Source of the DNA: Bradyrhizobium diazoefficiens
Lineage (GTDB): Bacteria > Pseudomonadota > Alphaproteobacteria > Rhizobiales > Xanthobacteraceae
Assembly: GCF_018131185.1 (NCBI RefSeq)
Contig: NZ_JAFCJE010000004.1
Span: 558,001 to 622,000, forward strand
Length of the DNA stretch: 64,000 nucleotides
Direction: 5' to 3'
This document shows positions 26,318 through 34,803 of the stretch, piece after piece (within the stretch, counting starts at the first letter, position 1; each line of letters starts with the position of its first letter). The notes under the pieces are model-generated. The model had not been told where the DNA came from and ran no database searches. It worked only from the letters and a program-made list of their open reading frames with translations. Made by a program: the position numbers and the translations under genes.

Positions 26318-27700
26318 TTACGCCGGCGTCAGCTTGGCCACCTCCGCCTTCATGTCGTCCAGCACGCCCGAGATCGCACCGACCAGATCGTCGATCTGAG
26401 CCTTGGTGACGATCAGCGGCGGGCAGATGGCGATGGCGTCGAGCATGTTGCGCGAGATCACGCCGCGCTCCTGGAGCATGCGGCTGGCGATACCGCCGAC
26501 CGCGCCGGGCGTCGCGGCCGCGCTCTTGCGGCCCTTGTCGAGCACGAGCTCGATCGCCGCGATCATGCCGACACCGCGGACCTCGCCGACCAGCGGATGG
26601 CTGGTGAGCTCGCGCAAGCGGCCCTGCATGTAGGCACCGAGCTCGGCGGCATGCGCGACCAGGCCGCGCTCCTCGATGATCTTGAGGTTTTCCAGCGCAA
26701 TCGCCGAGCCGACGGGATGGCCGCCCGCGGTGAAACCGTGGCCGAGCACGCCGATCTTGTTGCTCTCGTCCGCGATCGGCTCGAACATGCGGTCGTTCAT
26801 GATGATCGCCGAGAACGGAAAATAGCTCGAGGTGATCTGCTTGGAGACCACGAGCACGTCGGGCTTGATGCCGTAGGTCTCGCAGCCGAACATCTTGCCG
26901 GTGCGGCCGAAGCCGCAGATCACCTCGTCGGCGACCAGCAGGATGTCGTACTTCTTCAAGACCGCCTGGATCTTGTCCCAATAGGTCGCCGGCGGGACGA
27001 TGACGCCGCCCGCGCCCATCACAGGCTCGCCGAAGAAGGCCGCGATCGTATCCGGTCCCTCCTTCTGGATCAGCGCGTCGAGTTCCTCGGCCCGGCGGGT
27101 CGCAAAGGCCTCCTCGCTCTCGCCGGGTGCGCCGTCCTTGTAGAAATGCGGTGAGCCCGTGTGCAGGATGTTCGGCAGCGGCAGGTCGAACGAGCGGTGA
27201 TTGTTCGGCAGACCCGTGAGGCTGGCGGAGGCAATGGTGACGCCGTGATAGGCGCGCATCCGGCTGATCACCTTCTTACGCTGGGGCTGGCCGAGCGCGT
27301 TGGAGCGATAGGCGATCAGCTTCAACACGGTATCGTTGGCTTCCGAGCCGGAATTGGTGAAGAACACCTTGCTCATCGGCACAGGCGCGAGCGCGACCAG
27401 CTTCTCGGCAAGGTCGATCGAGGGCCCGTGCGATTTGGCGGAGAACGTGTGATAGAACGGCAGCGCCTGCATCTGCTTGTGCGCGGCCTCGACCAGCCGC
27501 TTCTCGTTGAAGCCGAGCCCGACGCTCCACAGCCCGGCCATCGCCTCAAAATAGCGCTTTCCCGACGCATCGAAGACGTAGGGACCATCACCGCGTTCGA
27601 TCACCAGCGGACCTGCCTGCTGATGCGTGCGCGCGTTGGTATAGGGATGGAGCTGATAGGCCACATCCCGGGCCTCTTGCGAATTGGGCAGCATGGACAT
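26318..27700 (-). CDS. Class III omega-aminotransferase
   Basis: This 460-residue PLP enzyme moves an amino group from an omega-amine or beta-amino acid to pyruvate or another keto acid. Motifs are the NSGSEANDTVLKL phosphate loop, AYHGVT, the ring-binding Asp in LLVADEVICGFGRTG (about residue 258) and the Schiff-base Lys in VVSKQITSSYFP (about residue 287). It is closest to putrescine/beta-alanine:pyruvate-type enzymes (SpuC-like), but the amine cannot be fixed from sequence. AAGGATC precedes the ATG at 27700. It is separate from the acyltransferase cluster upstream, though on the same strand. Confidence 0.88.
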   Translation of the reverse strand: MSMLPNSQEARDVAYQLHPYTNARTHQQAGPLVIERGDGPYVFDASGKRYFEAMAGLWSVGLGFNEKRLVEAAHKQMQALPFYHTFSAKSHGPSIDLAEKLVALAPVPMSKVFFTNSGSEANDTVLKLIAYRSNALGQPQRKKVISRMRAYHGVTIASASLTGLPNNHRSFDLPLPNILHTGSPHFYKDGAPGESEEAFATRRAEELDALIQKEGPDTIAAFFGEPVMGAGGVIVPPATYWDKIQAVLKKYDILLVADEVICGFGRTGKMFGCETYGIKPDVLVVSKQITSSYFPFSAIIMNDRMFEPIADESNKIGVLGHGFTAGGHPVGSAIALENLKIIEERGLVAHAAELGAYMQGRLRELTSHPLVGEVRGVGMIAAIELVLDKGRKSAAATPGAVGGIASRMLQERGVISRNMLDAIAICPPLIVTKAQIDDLVGAISGVLDDMKAEVAKLTPA

Positions 27701-27864
27701 TTGCGAAGATCCTTGAAAGCGTCACGTCGCAGGCGGAGCCGGCGTCATCACTCGATGATCAAGCACCTTGGCTATTGCGACAGCGCGAAGCTTGCAACGC
27801 TAATTCGTCGGCAGCAAGCGCTCAGCAGCGTTGCACAAAGCCGCATGTCGGGGTTCGGCAGCGC

Positions 27865-28035
27865 TCACACCGCGTCGTCGTCATGCCCGTCGTCGGCACC
27901 GGCAGCGGCTTCCCTCACCTCCACCAGCGCCATCGAAAGCAGATAGACCGTCGTCGGCAGGCCAAGCCTGCGCGCCTTCTCGGCGGCATGCGACAGATCG
28001 CTCGCCAGCTCCTTGAGCTCGTCTCCCCGTGACAA
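27865..28035 (-). CDS. Small acidic-tailed hypothetical protein (56 aa), TTG start
   Basis: The frame encodes an amphipathic helix (GDELKELASDLSHAAEKARR), a short hydrophobic stretch (LPTTVYLLSMALVEV) and an acidic tail rich in Asp. The pattern looks like a genuine small protein, not a chance frame. Only a TTG at 28035 can start it; GAGG lies just upstream. It is in the same frame as the isochorismatase relative, 30 bp after that gene's TAG, so it is the likely last gene of the four-gene cluster. Confidence 0.55.
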   Translation of the reverse strand: MSRGDELKELASDLSHAAEKARRLGLPTTVYLLSMALVEVREAAAGADDGHDDDAV

Positions 28036-28065
28036 TCCCTCACCCCATCCACCGGTCGCGGTCGC

Positions 28066-28629
28066 CTAGACCGCAACGGCGCCGCTGGTTCTGATCAGTT
28101 CGGCGCTGGATTGGATTGTAGCAAAGTTCCCAATGACATTCACTACCGCATGCTTGTAAGCGGCGGCATCGCCCGTCCCCGGCTGCCGGCAAGCCACGGC
28201 GTCAGTGATCACGCTGTAGCGATGGCTGCGGTGAAACCCGTCCACGGCGGTGCCCAGAATGGTCTCGTCCAGGGAAAAACCGATCAGAATGCAGCGCATG
28301 GCGCGGATATTGGACATATGGTCCACAAACCGCGACGAGCTGTAGGCGGACGGCAGCGGGTGCTCGAACGTCATCTCGCCCGGCCTCGGCCTCGTCTCTT
28401 CGATCCAATCGGTCAGCCTGGATGCCGGATTGAACCAGGCGGCCTGCGCGATGCGCTTCAAATGCATCACCGGCCACAGATTGCCGCGCCACAGCGTCAG
28501 CAGTTCCAGGCAACGCGACGTGGCGGCATCACCGTCGAAGATGACGTGGCGGCGCCCGGGAGTCAGGTATTCGACCTGGAGATCCGCGCAAACCAGGATC
28601 GGCGGATCATCGTGGATGGAAGCCAGCAT
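28066..28629 (-). CDS. Isochorismatase-superfamily protein lacking the catalytic Cys
   Basis: The 187-residue protein has the isochorismatase-like fold with Asp 16 (VCADLQVEY) and Lys 58 (MHLKR) in place. Where cysteine hydrolases read xTxxCV, this one reads DETILGTAVD, so the nucleophile position (about 124) is Ile. It may therefore act like true isochorismatases, which do not need the Cys, or may bind without cleaving. The ATG at 28629 has a weak ribosome-binding site and lies 25 bp after the acyltransferase stop, so translation may be coupled. Confidence 0.75.
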   Translation of the reverse strand: MLASIHDDPPILVCADLQVEYLTPGRRHVIFDGDAATSRCLELLTLWRGNLWPVMHLKRIAQAAWFNPASRLTDWIEETRPRPGEMTFEHPLPSAYSSSRFVDHMSNIRAMRCILIGFSLDETILGTAVDGFHRSHRYSVITDAVACRQPGTGDAAAYKHAVVNVIGNFATIQSSAELIRTSGAVAV

Positions 28630-28654
28630 CGTGTTGCGCAGAGCTGCACCAATT

Positions 28655-29275
28655 TCAACGATCTGCGAGCGCGAGGTCCCGCAGCGGCGAGGTCACCGAC
28701 CGCCCCGCCGAGGCGTCGAGCACGCCTGGCCGGTCCCAATCGCCCTCGGGACGGATGATGACATAGGGGTCGCTGTCGAGCGTGATCGCGTCCGGGCCCG
28801 GCTCGATCTCCAGCAGCATTTCCGTGTAGGAAAAATCCGAGAAGGTGATTTTGCGATTGTGGCCGAGCGGCTTGGCGCCGAAATGGGCCCAGAAGTCGAC
28901 CAGCCTGTCCTGCGCCTGACCGTAGATCTTGCGAAAGCCCTTGCGTTTCACGTAGTCGACGCTGGCCTGCACCAGCTTGAACGAGACGCGCGAGCGCCGG
29001 TATTGGTGGCGCACCGCGAGCCGCTCCACCTTGGCGAAATCGCCGAAGAAGCGCACGCGCAGGCAGCCCGCAGGCTCGTTGCCGACGAAGCCGATGAAGT
29101 GTGCGGCGACCATGTCGTTACCGTCGAACTCCTCCTCGAACGGACAATCCTGCTCGGCGAGATAGACCGCGGAGCGGATGGCTGTGACCAGCATGAGATC
29201 GTTTGGATCGCGCGCGAGGCGGATGGTGATGGCGCGGGAACAGGGCTTGGCGACAGGAATCCTAGTACCGTGCAT
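28655..29275 (-). CDS. GNAT acyltransferase of the LuxI/FeeM-like type
   Basis: This 206-residue protein has the acyl-CoA/ACP-binding GNAT core: AIRSAVYLAEQDCPFEEEFDG, a beta-hairpin AGCLRVRFFGDFAKVERLAV and the helix-strand FRKIYGQAQDRLVDFWAHFG. The CPFEEEFDGND and KVERLAVR phrases recall N-acyl amino acid synthases (FeeM type) and autoinducer synthases more than simple acetyltransferases; that is my inference. AAGGAG lies 7 bp before the ATG. Its start overlaps the end of the preceding acyltransferase gene by 14 bp, so the two proteins are likely made together. Confidence 0.75.
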   Translation of the reverse strand: MHGTRIPVAKPCSRAITIRLARDPNDLMLVTAIRSAVYLAEQDCPFEEEFDGNDMVAAHFIGFVGNEPAGCLRVRFFGDFAKVERLAVRHQYRRSRVSFKLVQASVDYVKRKGFRKIYGQAQDRLVDFWAHFGAKPLGHNRKITFSDFSYTEMLLEIEPGPDAITLDSDPYVIIRPEGDWDRPGVLDASAGRSVTSPLRDLALADR

Positions 29276-29879
29276 CTGCAAAACTCCTTGCTTGGATGAT
29301 CGCGCCCGGCATGTGCATCGGCTGCCGATGCCAGGGCCGCTCGTAGCACCAGAGATCGGGCTGGAAGCTCGGGACCGGCGCAAAGCCGGTCGCCTTCATG
29401 ATGTCGCGTCCGGCCACCGTTGACGGCTGCGCATAGCAATCCGCATTGTGAAACCTTAGCTGTCGCAGATGCGCCGCGGCCTTGCCGAGACCGGCGATGC
29501 CGCGCCCCGTCGCCGCGATCGCCCAGATGTAGATGGCGGCGACGTCTTCCTTCGCGGAAGCGAGATAGTGCGTCTCGGGCGCGGTGAGGCAGATCTCGTC
29601 GAGGAGCAGCGCATCGTGCCCGCGGTCATTGAGAAACAGGAAGGCCATGCCGCCGACGAGATTGCCCTTCCGGCTGAACGTCAGGATGCTCTGGGGATCG
29701 AACGTGTAGTATCGCGCAAGCGCGGCTGCCCCGATCTGGACGCCCGGCACCAGCCGGTGCGCCATCTGCGAAAGCGCGGCAATTTCGGAAAATTGCGCGC
29801 AGCGGACATCGACATCCGGGCTCAGCGGCAAAGCATCGAAATCATGCCTTGCGGCAAACGAGCCCCTTTCCATAGCCAT
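29262..29879 (-). CDS. GNAT-fold acyltransferase-like protein
   Basis: This is the first gene of the cluster (205 residues). It has a GNAT-like arrangement: an N-terminal VRCAQFSEIAALSQMA helix, a central sheet GNLVGGMAFLFLN and LLDEICLTAP, a helix IYIWAIAATGRGIAGLGKAA and a C-terminal strand WCYERPW. The acyl-CoA loop is atypical, so it may have a different donor or be a partner subunit of the following GNAT. AGAGG lies 6 bp before the ATG at 29879. The 101-bp gap to the divergent LysR gene holds an inverted-repeat cluster. Confidence 0.65.
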   Translation of the reverse strand: MAMERGSFAARHDFDALPLSPDVDVRCAQFSEIAALSQMAHRLVPGVQIGAAALARYYTFDPQSILTFSRKGNLVGGMAFLFLNDRGHDALLLDEICLTAPETHYLASAKEDVAAIYIWAIAATGRGIAGLGKAAAHLRQLRFHNADCYAQPSTVAGRDIMKATGFAPVPSFQPDLWCYERPWHRQPMHMPGAIIQARSFADARY

Positions 29880-29964
29880 TTCACGCCTCTATCGTCCGAG
29901 GCTTTCGTGCCCCGCTATGCCAATGAGCTTAGCGGCTGGGGATCAGGAGTATGCAACAGTTATT

Positions 29965-29993
29965 GCACCGGGGTGCTGCGATGATGCAGCACC
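29965..29993. promoter_or_regulatory. Nested inverted repeat at the LysR gene start
   Basis: GCACC (29965), GGTGC (29972) and GCACC (29989) alternate in orientation. The second and third lie in an 8-bp perfect stem GGTGCTGC-GATGAT-GCAGCACC (29972-29993). The element overlaps the likely start codon of the LysR gene and faces the acyltransferase promoter. It could be an autoregulatory operator or an mRNA hairpin limiting translation of the regulator. Confidence 0.4.
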
Positions 29994-30991
29994 GTGAAGA
30001 AGCCCTGGATGCGTCCTGGGACGATTTGAAGCTGTTTTTAGCGTGCGCAAAGTATAAAAGTTTTCGCAACGCCGCCGAGGAGCTCGGGCTCACCTCCACC
30101 ACGTTGATGCGGCGGATCGACCGGCTGGAAGAGAGCATCGGCTGCAAGCTGTTCCTGCGCGACCAGAGCGGGCTCACGCTCAGCGATGAAGGCACCGCGA
30201 TGATCGCGGACGTGACGCATATGGAGCGTCATGCCTTCAACGTCTTCCGCCGCGCCTCGCGATCGTCCAACGACACCTCGGGCACCGTGCGTGTCGCGGT
30301 GACGGAGGGCCCCGGCAACTTCTGGATCCTGCCGCGACTGATCGACTTCCAGAAGACCTACCGCAGGATCACCGTCGATTTGCGCTGTGCGATGGAGCAG
30401 GCCGACGTCGCACGGCTTGAATCGGACATCGCGATCCAGCTCGAGCCGCCGACCAATCCCGACCTGATCGTCGCCAAGCTCGGCCGCCTGCACATCTATC
30501 CCTTCGTCTCCAAGGAGTACGAAAGCCTCTACGGCGTGCCGGCGTCGCTGGCCGAGCTGAAGGACCATCGCATCATCAAGCAGAGCGCCCCGCAGGTCGA
30601 CGACGGCGCCTATGCCCGCGTGCTCGGACTGAAGTCGCTCGACGGCATCGTCGGGATCAAGACCAATTCCTCGGTCGGCGTGCTCTACGCCGTCGAGCGC
30701 GGTGCCGGCATCGGCTTCCTGCCGACGGTCTCGATCGCGCTCGGCGCGCCGCTTGTTGCCGTCGATCTCGGCGTGAGCCACCATGCCGATCTCTGGCTCA
30801 CCTATCACAAGGAATTTCGAACCTCCGAGCGCCACAAGATCGTGGTCGACTGGCTGAAGAAGATCTTCGATCCCAAGACCTATCCGTGCTTCCGCGACGA
30901 GTTCATCCATCCGAACGCACTGGTGCCGATGATGACCGCCGCGCGCGAGGGGTTTGGATTGACGGGGTATGTCGCGGCGACGCCGGCTTAG
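29981..30991 (+). CDS. LysR-family transcriptional regulator
   Basis: This protein of about 336 residues has an N-terminal winged helix (WDDLKLFLACAKYKSFRNAAEELGLTSTTLMRRIDRLEESIG) and a periplasmic-binding-like effector domain starting near TVRVAVTEGPGNFWILP. It probably controls the divergent acyltransferase cluster. Starts at 29951, 29981 and 29984 are possible; I prefer 29981 because the AGGAG before 29951 is only 1 bp away, while GGGGTG sits 5 bp before 29981. The effector is unknown. Confidence 0.85.
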   Translation: MMQHREEALDASWDDLKLFLACAKYKSFRNAAEELGLTSTTLMRRIDRLEESIGCKLFLRDQSGLTLSDEGTAMIADVTHMERHAFNVFRRASRSSNDTSGTVRVAVTEGPGNFWILPRLIDFQKTYRRITVDLRCAMEQADVARLESDIAIQLEPPTNPDLIVAKLGRLHIYPFVSKEYESLYGVPASLAELKDHRIIKQSAPQVDDGAYARVLGLKSLDGIVGIKTNSSVGVLYAVERGAGIGFLPTVSIALGAPLVAVDLGVSHHADLWLTYHKEFRTSERHKIVVDWLKKIFDPKTYPCFRDEFIHPNALVPMMTAAREGFGLTGYVAATPA

Positions 30992-31064
30992 AGCGTTTTC
31001 GAGCGAAGTGGACACCGGTTCGTCAAGAATACGCGTCAAAACAACAATCCAGGCGAGCTTGAGC

Positions 31065-32189
31065 TCACCATTTGTATTCGAAGCCGACCATGCCCTGGTG
31101 CGACGTCAGTTCGTTGCGGAACTTGCCGTCGTAATTGACGTAGAGCCGCGCCACGCTGGTCAGGTTGAGCGAAGCCGAGGCGCCGGCATCGGCGCCATAG
31201 CGGCTCTCGCCGATGCCGGGAACGACGATGCTCTGAGTTCCCAGGCTGACCTGGATCGATCCAAGGTCCTGGTGGAAATTGTCGACGAACTTGCCGTAGG
31301 CCGACAGGTCCAGGATTTTCTGATCGATGATGAAGTAGCGGCCGATCTCGGCCCCTATCATCACGCGCGCGCGAGAGAGCGCCGTCGAGCCGACGTTGAG
31401 CGGGTCGAGACCGCCGGCCTCCTGGAACGCCGCGCTGGTGGCACGCACATATTCCAGCGCGCCCTTGGGCACGATGCGCATCTGATCCTTGGTCCAGTAA
31501 TAGCTGATCTCGGTCAGCGCGCCGTCGACCGCGGCGCGATATCCTGCGGTCGCAAGGCCAAGGCCGGTGTCGCGGCTGGAGCGGACCTTGCCGAAACCGT
31601 GCACCACGGCGAAGGCCCAGGTCCAGGGACCTTTGTCGACGGAGCCGCTGAAGCCGATCTGGGTCAGATCGAGTGTCGCCGACTGGAGCGCCAGCGGCAC
31701 GTCGACGTCGGTGTGGCTCTGGTCGACCGAAAAGCCGAGATTGACGCCGGGCGCAACGCGCGCGCCAAAGCCGGCGACGCCGCCGAAGGTCCTGCGCTTG
31801 TCGCCTACGAAATCGCCTTGCGCATCCGTTCGCACCGAGATGCCGTAGCCCTCGAACCAGGTGCGATAGCGCGGATCTTCCGTCGCCGCCGATGCGCCGC
31901 CGCCGCCGGGATTGGTCCGGAACGCCCGATTGACGCCGCCGGATGCTTGGTTGCCGAGCCGCTCCAGGAAGTTGGAGCCGAGATTGAGCATGCTGTTGCC
32001 GGCCGACTGGTCGTAATTGATCGAGGTCGGCGACGGAATCGGTGTCGGCGACGGCGTGGGCGTCGGGGTCGGCGTGGGGGGCGTGGGGCTTTGCGCGAAG
32101 ACTGGCGATGCGGCCGACATCGTCGCGACGATCGCAAACGCCATCGCGATCGCTGCCACGGCCCTGCCGACGCGGTCGAGCCCGATCAT
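31065..32189 (-). CDS. Autotransporter-type outer-membrane beta-barrel protein
   Basis: The product (about 374 residues) has a signal peptide ending PVFA-QS, a short Pro/Thr repeat linker (about residues 35-57), a helix-like segment (AGNSMLNLGSNFLERLGN) and a C-terminal barrel with amphipathic strands such as RTWFEGYGISVRTDAQ, ending in the terminal aromatic residues FEYKW. This is the translocator layout without a sizeable passenger, so it is probably a barrel or surface protein in its own right. The ATG at 32189 gives a normal signal peptide; an upstream ATG at 32225 adds 12 residues. Neither start has a strong Shine-Dalgarno. Confidence 0.8.
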   Translation of the reverse strand: MIGLDRVGRAVAAIAMAFAIVATMSAASPVFAQSPTPPTPTPTPTPSPTPIPSPTSINYDQSAGNSMLNLGSNFLERLGNQASGGVNRAFRTNPGGGGASAATEDPRYRTWFEGYGISVRTDAQGDFVGDKRRTFGGVAGFGARVAPGVNLGFSVDQSHTDVDVPLALQSATLDLTQIGFSGSVDKGPWTWAFAVVHGFGKVRSSRDTGLGLATAGYRAAVDGALTEISYYWTKDQMRIVPKGALEYVRATSAAFQEAGGLDPLNVGSTALSRARVMIGAEIGRYFIIDQKILDLSAYGKFVDNFHQDLGSIQVSLGTQSIVVPGIGESRYGADAGASASLNLTSVARLYVNYDGKFRNELTSHQGMVGFEYKW

Positions 32190-32225
32190 CTGCCGTGTTT
32201 CGGAGGGCTGCGAGGTGCAGCACAT

Positions 32226-32555
32226 GACGACTCATCCCAAAGCGGAGGGCGCCCGCAAAAATACAACACGAGCGGCTCGCACATGCGGCGATTTGTGCTG
32301 AACTGCCACGGAGGGTCAACCGGTTGGCTCGTTGTCACTGCGCCTATTGCCCTCGATTGTGGTTCCGCGGCCACAGGTCGCAAATAGCAGGTGGTGGTCC
32401 CCCGCCCCCATCTTGAAAATTACGCGCAGCTTGCTAACGGGCGATTTTCATGTTGCAATATCGGCCACAATCGGAATTGGCCGCGCTGCTGTGTGTTTTG
32501 CGACATTGAGCCTCAAGACTCGAACAGACTTCCGGAAGCCCGTTTGTGGCGTGGC
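32226..32555. other. Intergenic region upstream of cspA
   Basis: About 330 bp between the barrel-protein gene and the cspA leader contain no convincing coding frame. The stretch is AT-richer than its neighbours, and it should contain both the barrel-gene promoter and the cspA promoter plus long leader. I could not place a sigma-70 promoter with confidence. Confidence 0.5.
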
Positions 32556-32581
32556 ACGCGAAAAGCGGCCGCGTCTTTTTT
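32556..32581 (+). terminator. Terminator-like hairpin in the cspA leader
   Basis: ACGCG (32556-32560) pairs with CGCGT (32570-32574) around a 9-nt loop, and a run of six T residues follows. It ends only 24 bp before the cspA ATG, so it would halt transcription ahead of the gene unless an alternative fold or low temperature disrupts it. The stem is short, so this could also simply end an upstream small RNA. Confidence 0.4.
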
Positions 32582-32604
32582 ATATCTAGTGGAGGAGACT
32601 AGCG

Positions 32605-32811
32605 ATGCCGCAAAAGGGCACCGTCAAATGGTTCAACCCGACCAAGGGCTATGGGTTCATCAAGCCGAACGGCAGCGACAAGGACGTGTTCGTCCACATC
32701 TCCGCCGTCGAGCGTGCCGGACTCTCCACCCTCAATGAGAACCAGGTGGTTGAATACGACCTCGTGGAGAACCGCGGCAAAGCATCCGCGGAGAACCTCA
32801 AGGTCTCCTGA
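32605..32811 (+). CDS. Cold-shock protein (CspA family)
   Basis: The 68-residue single cold-shock domain binds single-stranded RNA/DNA and melts RNA structure. Both RNA-binding motifs are intact: KGYGFIKP (RNP1) and DVFVHISAVE (RNP2), after the diagnostic KGTVKWFNPTKG start. GGAGGAGA lies 7 bp upstream. Monocistronic between a leader with a terminator-like hairpin and a strong downstream terminator. It may be constitutive or cold-induced; the leader points to post-transcriptional control. Confidence 0.95.
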   Translation: MPQKGTVKWFNPTKGYGFIKPNGSDKDVFVHISAVERAGLSTLNENQVVEYDLVENRGKASAENLKVS

Positions 32812-32849
32812 TTTCTCTCAAGGCTGAGACGCGAGAGATCATGACGTTG

Positions 32850-32877
32850 CCCCCGGCTCTGCCGGGGGATTTTGTTT
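32850..32877 (+). terminator. Rho-independent terminator of cspA
   Basis: An 8-bp perfect stem CCCCCGGC-TCT-GCCGGGGG (32850-32868) is followed by ATTTTGTTTT. It lies 38 bp after the cspA stop and shortly before the convergent purN stop. Confidence 0.85.
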
Positions 32878-32904
32878 TGGAAAGACCGCCGCGAGGACAG
32901 CGCT

Positions 32905-33573
32905 TCAGCGCACCACCGGCGCAACCAGAAAATTCTCCGACGCCGCGCTTCCTTCCGTCCTGCACACATCGCCCTCGATCCGGACCTTGCCGGTCGCAAG
33001 CAGCCGCAACGCCTCGGGATAGATGCGGTGCTCGACTTCGAGGATGCGCTCGGACAGCGTGTCTCCCGTGTCGTGGTCGCTGACGGGCACCGCGCCCTGC
33101 ATCACGATCGGGCCGGCATCGGTCTCGGGGATGACGAAGTGCACCGTCGCGCCGGATAGTTTGACGCCGGCGCGCAAGGCCTGGCCGTGCGGGTCGAGGC
33201 CGGGGAAGGACGGCAGCAGCGAGGGATGGATGTTGAGCATCCGCCCGTACCAGGCCCAGGTGAACTCGGCCGTGAACAGGCGCATGAAGCCGCCGAGACA
33301 AATCAGCTCGATGCCGTGCTGGTCGAGCGCCGCCTGCAGCAGCTTCTCGAAGCCGGCGCGGTCCTTGCCGAACGGCTTGCTCTCGATCACCAGCGTGTTC
33401 ACGCCGGCCGCCTTGGCGCGCTCGAGCCCGAGCGCATCGGTCTTGTTCGAGATGACGAGCGAGATCTCGGCCGGAAAATCCGCAGCAGCGGCTGCCTTGA
33501 TCAGCGCGGCCATGTTGGAGCCGCGGCCGGAGATCAGGATGGCGACGCGGCGCTTCATCACAGCGCCAGTCAT
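32905..33573 (-). CDS. purN: Phosphoribosylglycinamide formyltransferase
   Basis: This enzyme transfers a formyl group from 10-formyl-THF to GAR, step three of purine synthesis. Motifs are the phosphate loop SGRGSNM, GGFMRLF, and the catalytic Asn-His-Asp in LNIHPSLLPSFPG and ETDAGPIV. The ATG at 33573 overlaps the purM stop (TAATG), showing tight coupling. MKRRVAIL five codons later is an alternative start. The product (222 residues) is slightly longer than E. coli PurN because of a C-terminal tail. Confidence 0.94.
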   Translation of the reverse strand: MTGAVMKRRVAILISGRGSNMAALIKAAAAADFPAEISLVISNKTDALGLERAKAAGVNTLVIESKPFGKDRAGFEKLLQAALDQHGIELICLGGFMRLFTAEFTWAWYGRMLNIHPSLLPSFPGLDPHGQALRAGVKLSGATVHFVIPETDAGPIVMQGAVPVSDHDTGDTLSERILEVEHRIYPEALRLLATGKVRIEGDVCRTEGSAASENFLVAPVVR

Positions 33574-34646
33574 TACAGTGCCATGTCGAGGTGGCCGTTA
33601 TAGACGACGCGGTGCTCGCCGTCGGCCGGGATCACCGTGCCGAGCTGCACCACCGTCTCGCCGGCGTCGGTGAAGACCTCGATCACCTTGTCGACCTTGT
33701 CCGGTTCGACGATCGCGATCATGCCGATGCCGCAATTGAACGTGCGCAGCATCTCCAGCTCGGCGATGCCGGCCTGCGCCGCCAGCCATTTGAACACCGG
33801 CAGCACCGGCAGGCGCGCAAGGTCGATGCCGACGCCGAGGGTCTTCGGCAGCACGCGCGGAATGTTGTCGGTGAAGCCGCCGCCGGTGATGTGGGCGAGC
33901 CCCTTCACCGCGCCGGTCTCGCGGATCGCGCGCAGGCACGATTTGACGTAGAGCTTCGTCGGCGTCAGCAGCGCGCCGCCGAGCGTCATCACGGGCGCGA
34001 ACGGCGCCTGCGCCTCGAAGCCGAGGCCGGATTGCTCCACAATCTTGCGCACCAGCGAGAAGCCGTTGGAATGCACGCCCGACGAAGCGAGGCCAATCAC
34101 GGCATCGCCTGCGGCGATGTCCTTGCGCGGCAACAGCGTACCCCGCTCCGCGGCGCCGACGGCAAAGCCGCCGAGATCGTAATCGCCGTCCTTGTACAGG
34201 CCCGGCATCTCGGCGGTCTCGCCGCCGATCAGGGCGCAGCCGGATTCACGGCAGCCCTCCGCGACGCCCGCGACGATCGTGGCCGTGGCCTCGGGGTCGA
34301 GCTTGCCACAGGCGAAATAGTCGAGAAAGAACAGCGGCTCGGCGCCCTGCACCACGAGGTCGTTGACGCTCATGGCCACAAGGTCGATGCCGATCCCGCC
34401 GTGCAGCCCGGTCTCGATCGCGATCTTGACCTTGGTGCCGACGCCATCGGTCGCGGCAACCAGGACGGGATCCTTGAAACCGGCCGCCTTGAGGTCGAAC
34501 AGGCCGCCGAATCCGCCGATCTCGGCGTCGGCGCCGGGCCGTGCGGTGGCGCGCACCATCGGCTTGATCAGGTCGACCAGGCGGTTGCCCGCATCGATAT
34601 CGACGCCTGAATCGGCGTAAGTGAGGCCGTTTTTTCGGTCGGTCAT
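33573..34646 (-). CDS. purM: Phosphoribosylformylglycinamidine cyclo-ligase
   Basis: This 357-residue ATP-dependent enzyme closes the imidazole ring to give AIR. Recognisable are the start [12 protein letters not shown], the GVGTKVKIA nucleotide/FGAM site, [12 protein letters not shown] and [12 protein letters not shown]. Its stop shares bases with the purN start, so purM-purN is a two-gene operon. The ATG at 34646 is the conserved start; the frame extends upstream without family similarity. Confidence 0.95.
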   Translation of the reverse strand: MTDRKNGLTYADSGVDIDAGNRLVDLIKPMVRATARPGADAEIGGFGGLFDLKAAGFKDPVLVAATDGVGTKVKIAIETGLHGGIGIDLVAMSVNDLVVQGAEPLFFLDYFACGKLDPEATATIVAGVAEGCRESGCALIGGETAEMPGLYKDGDYDLGGFAVGAAERGTLLPRKDIAAGDAVIGLASSGVHSNGFSLVRKIVEQSGLGFEAQAPFAPVMTLGGALLTPTKLYVKSCLRAIRETGAVKGLAHITGGGFTDNIPRVLPKTLGVGIDLARLPVLPVFKWLAAQAGIAELEMLRTFNCGIGMIAIVEPDKVDKVIEVFTDAGETVVQLGTVIPADGEHRVVYNGHLDMAL

Positions 34647-34803
34647 GCCCGATTTCCAGTGGGTTTGCGGCTGGTTACGTCGAATTCCGGGGACGCGCAA
34701 TGGCTCGCATGGCGCCCCGCCGTATACTATGTAGAGATATCAACCGGTTCAGCCTCCCGAGGGGCCGGATTCGAGGTCAGACCGGGTGCCGGGAAGCGCT
34801 TTC

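Noticed and set aside
32562..32571. GCGGCCGC palindrome before cspA as an operator
   Set aside because: It is contained in the terminator-like hairpin region and is expected by chance in GC-rich DNA.
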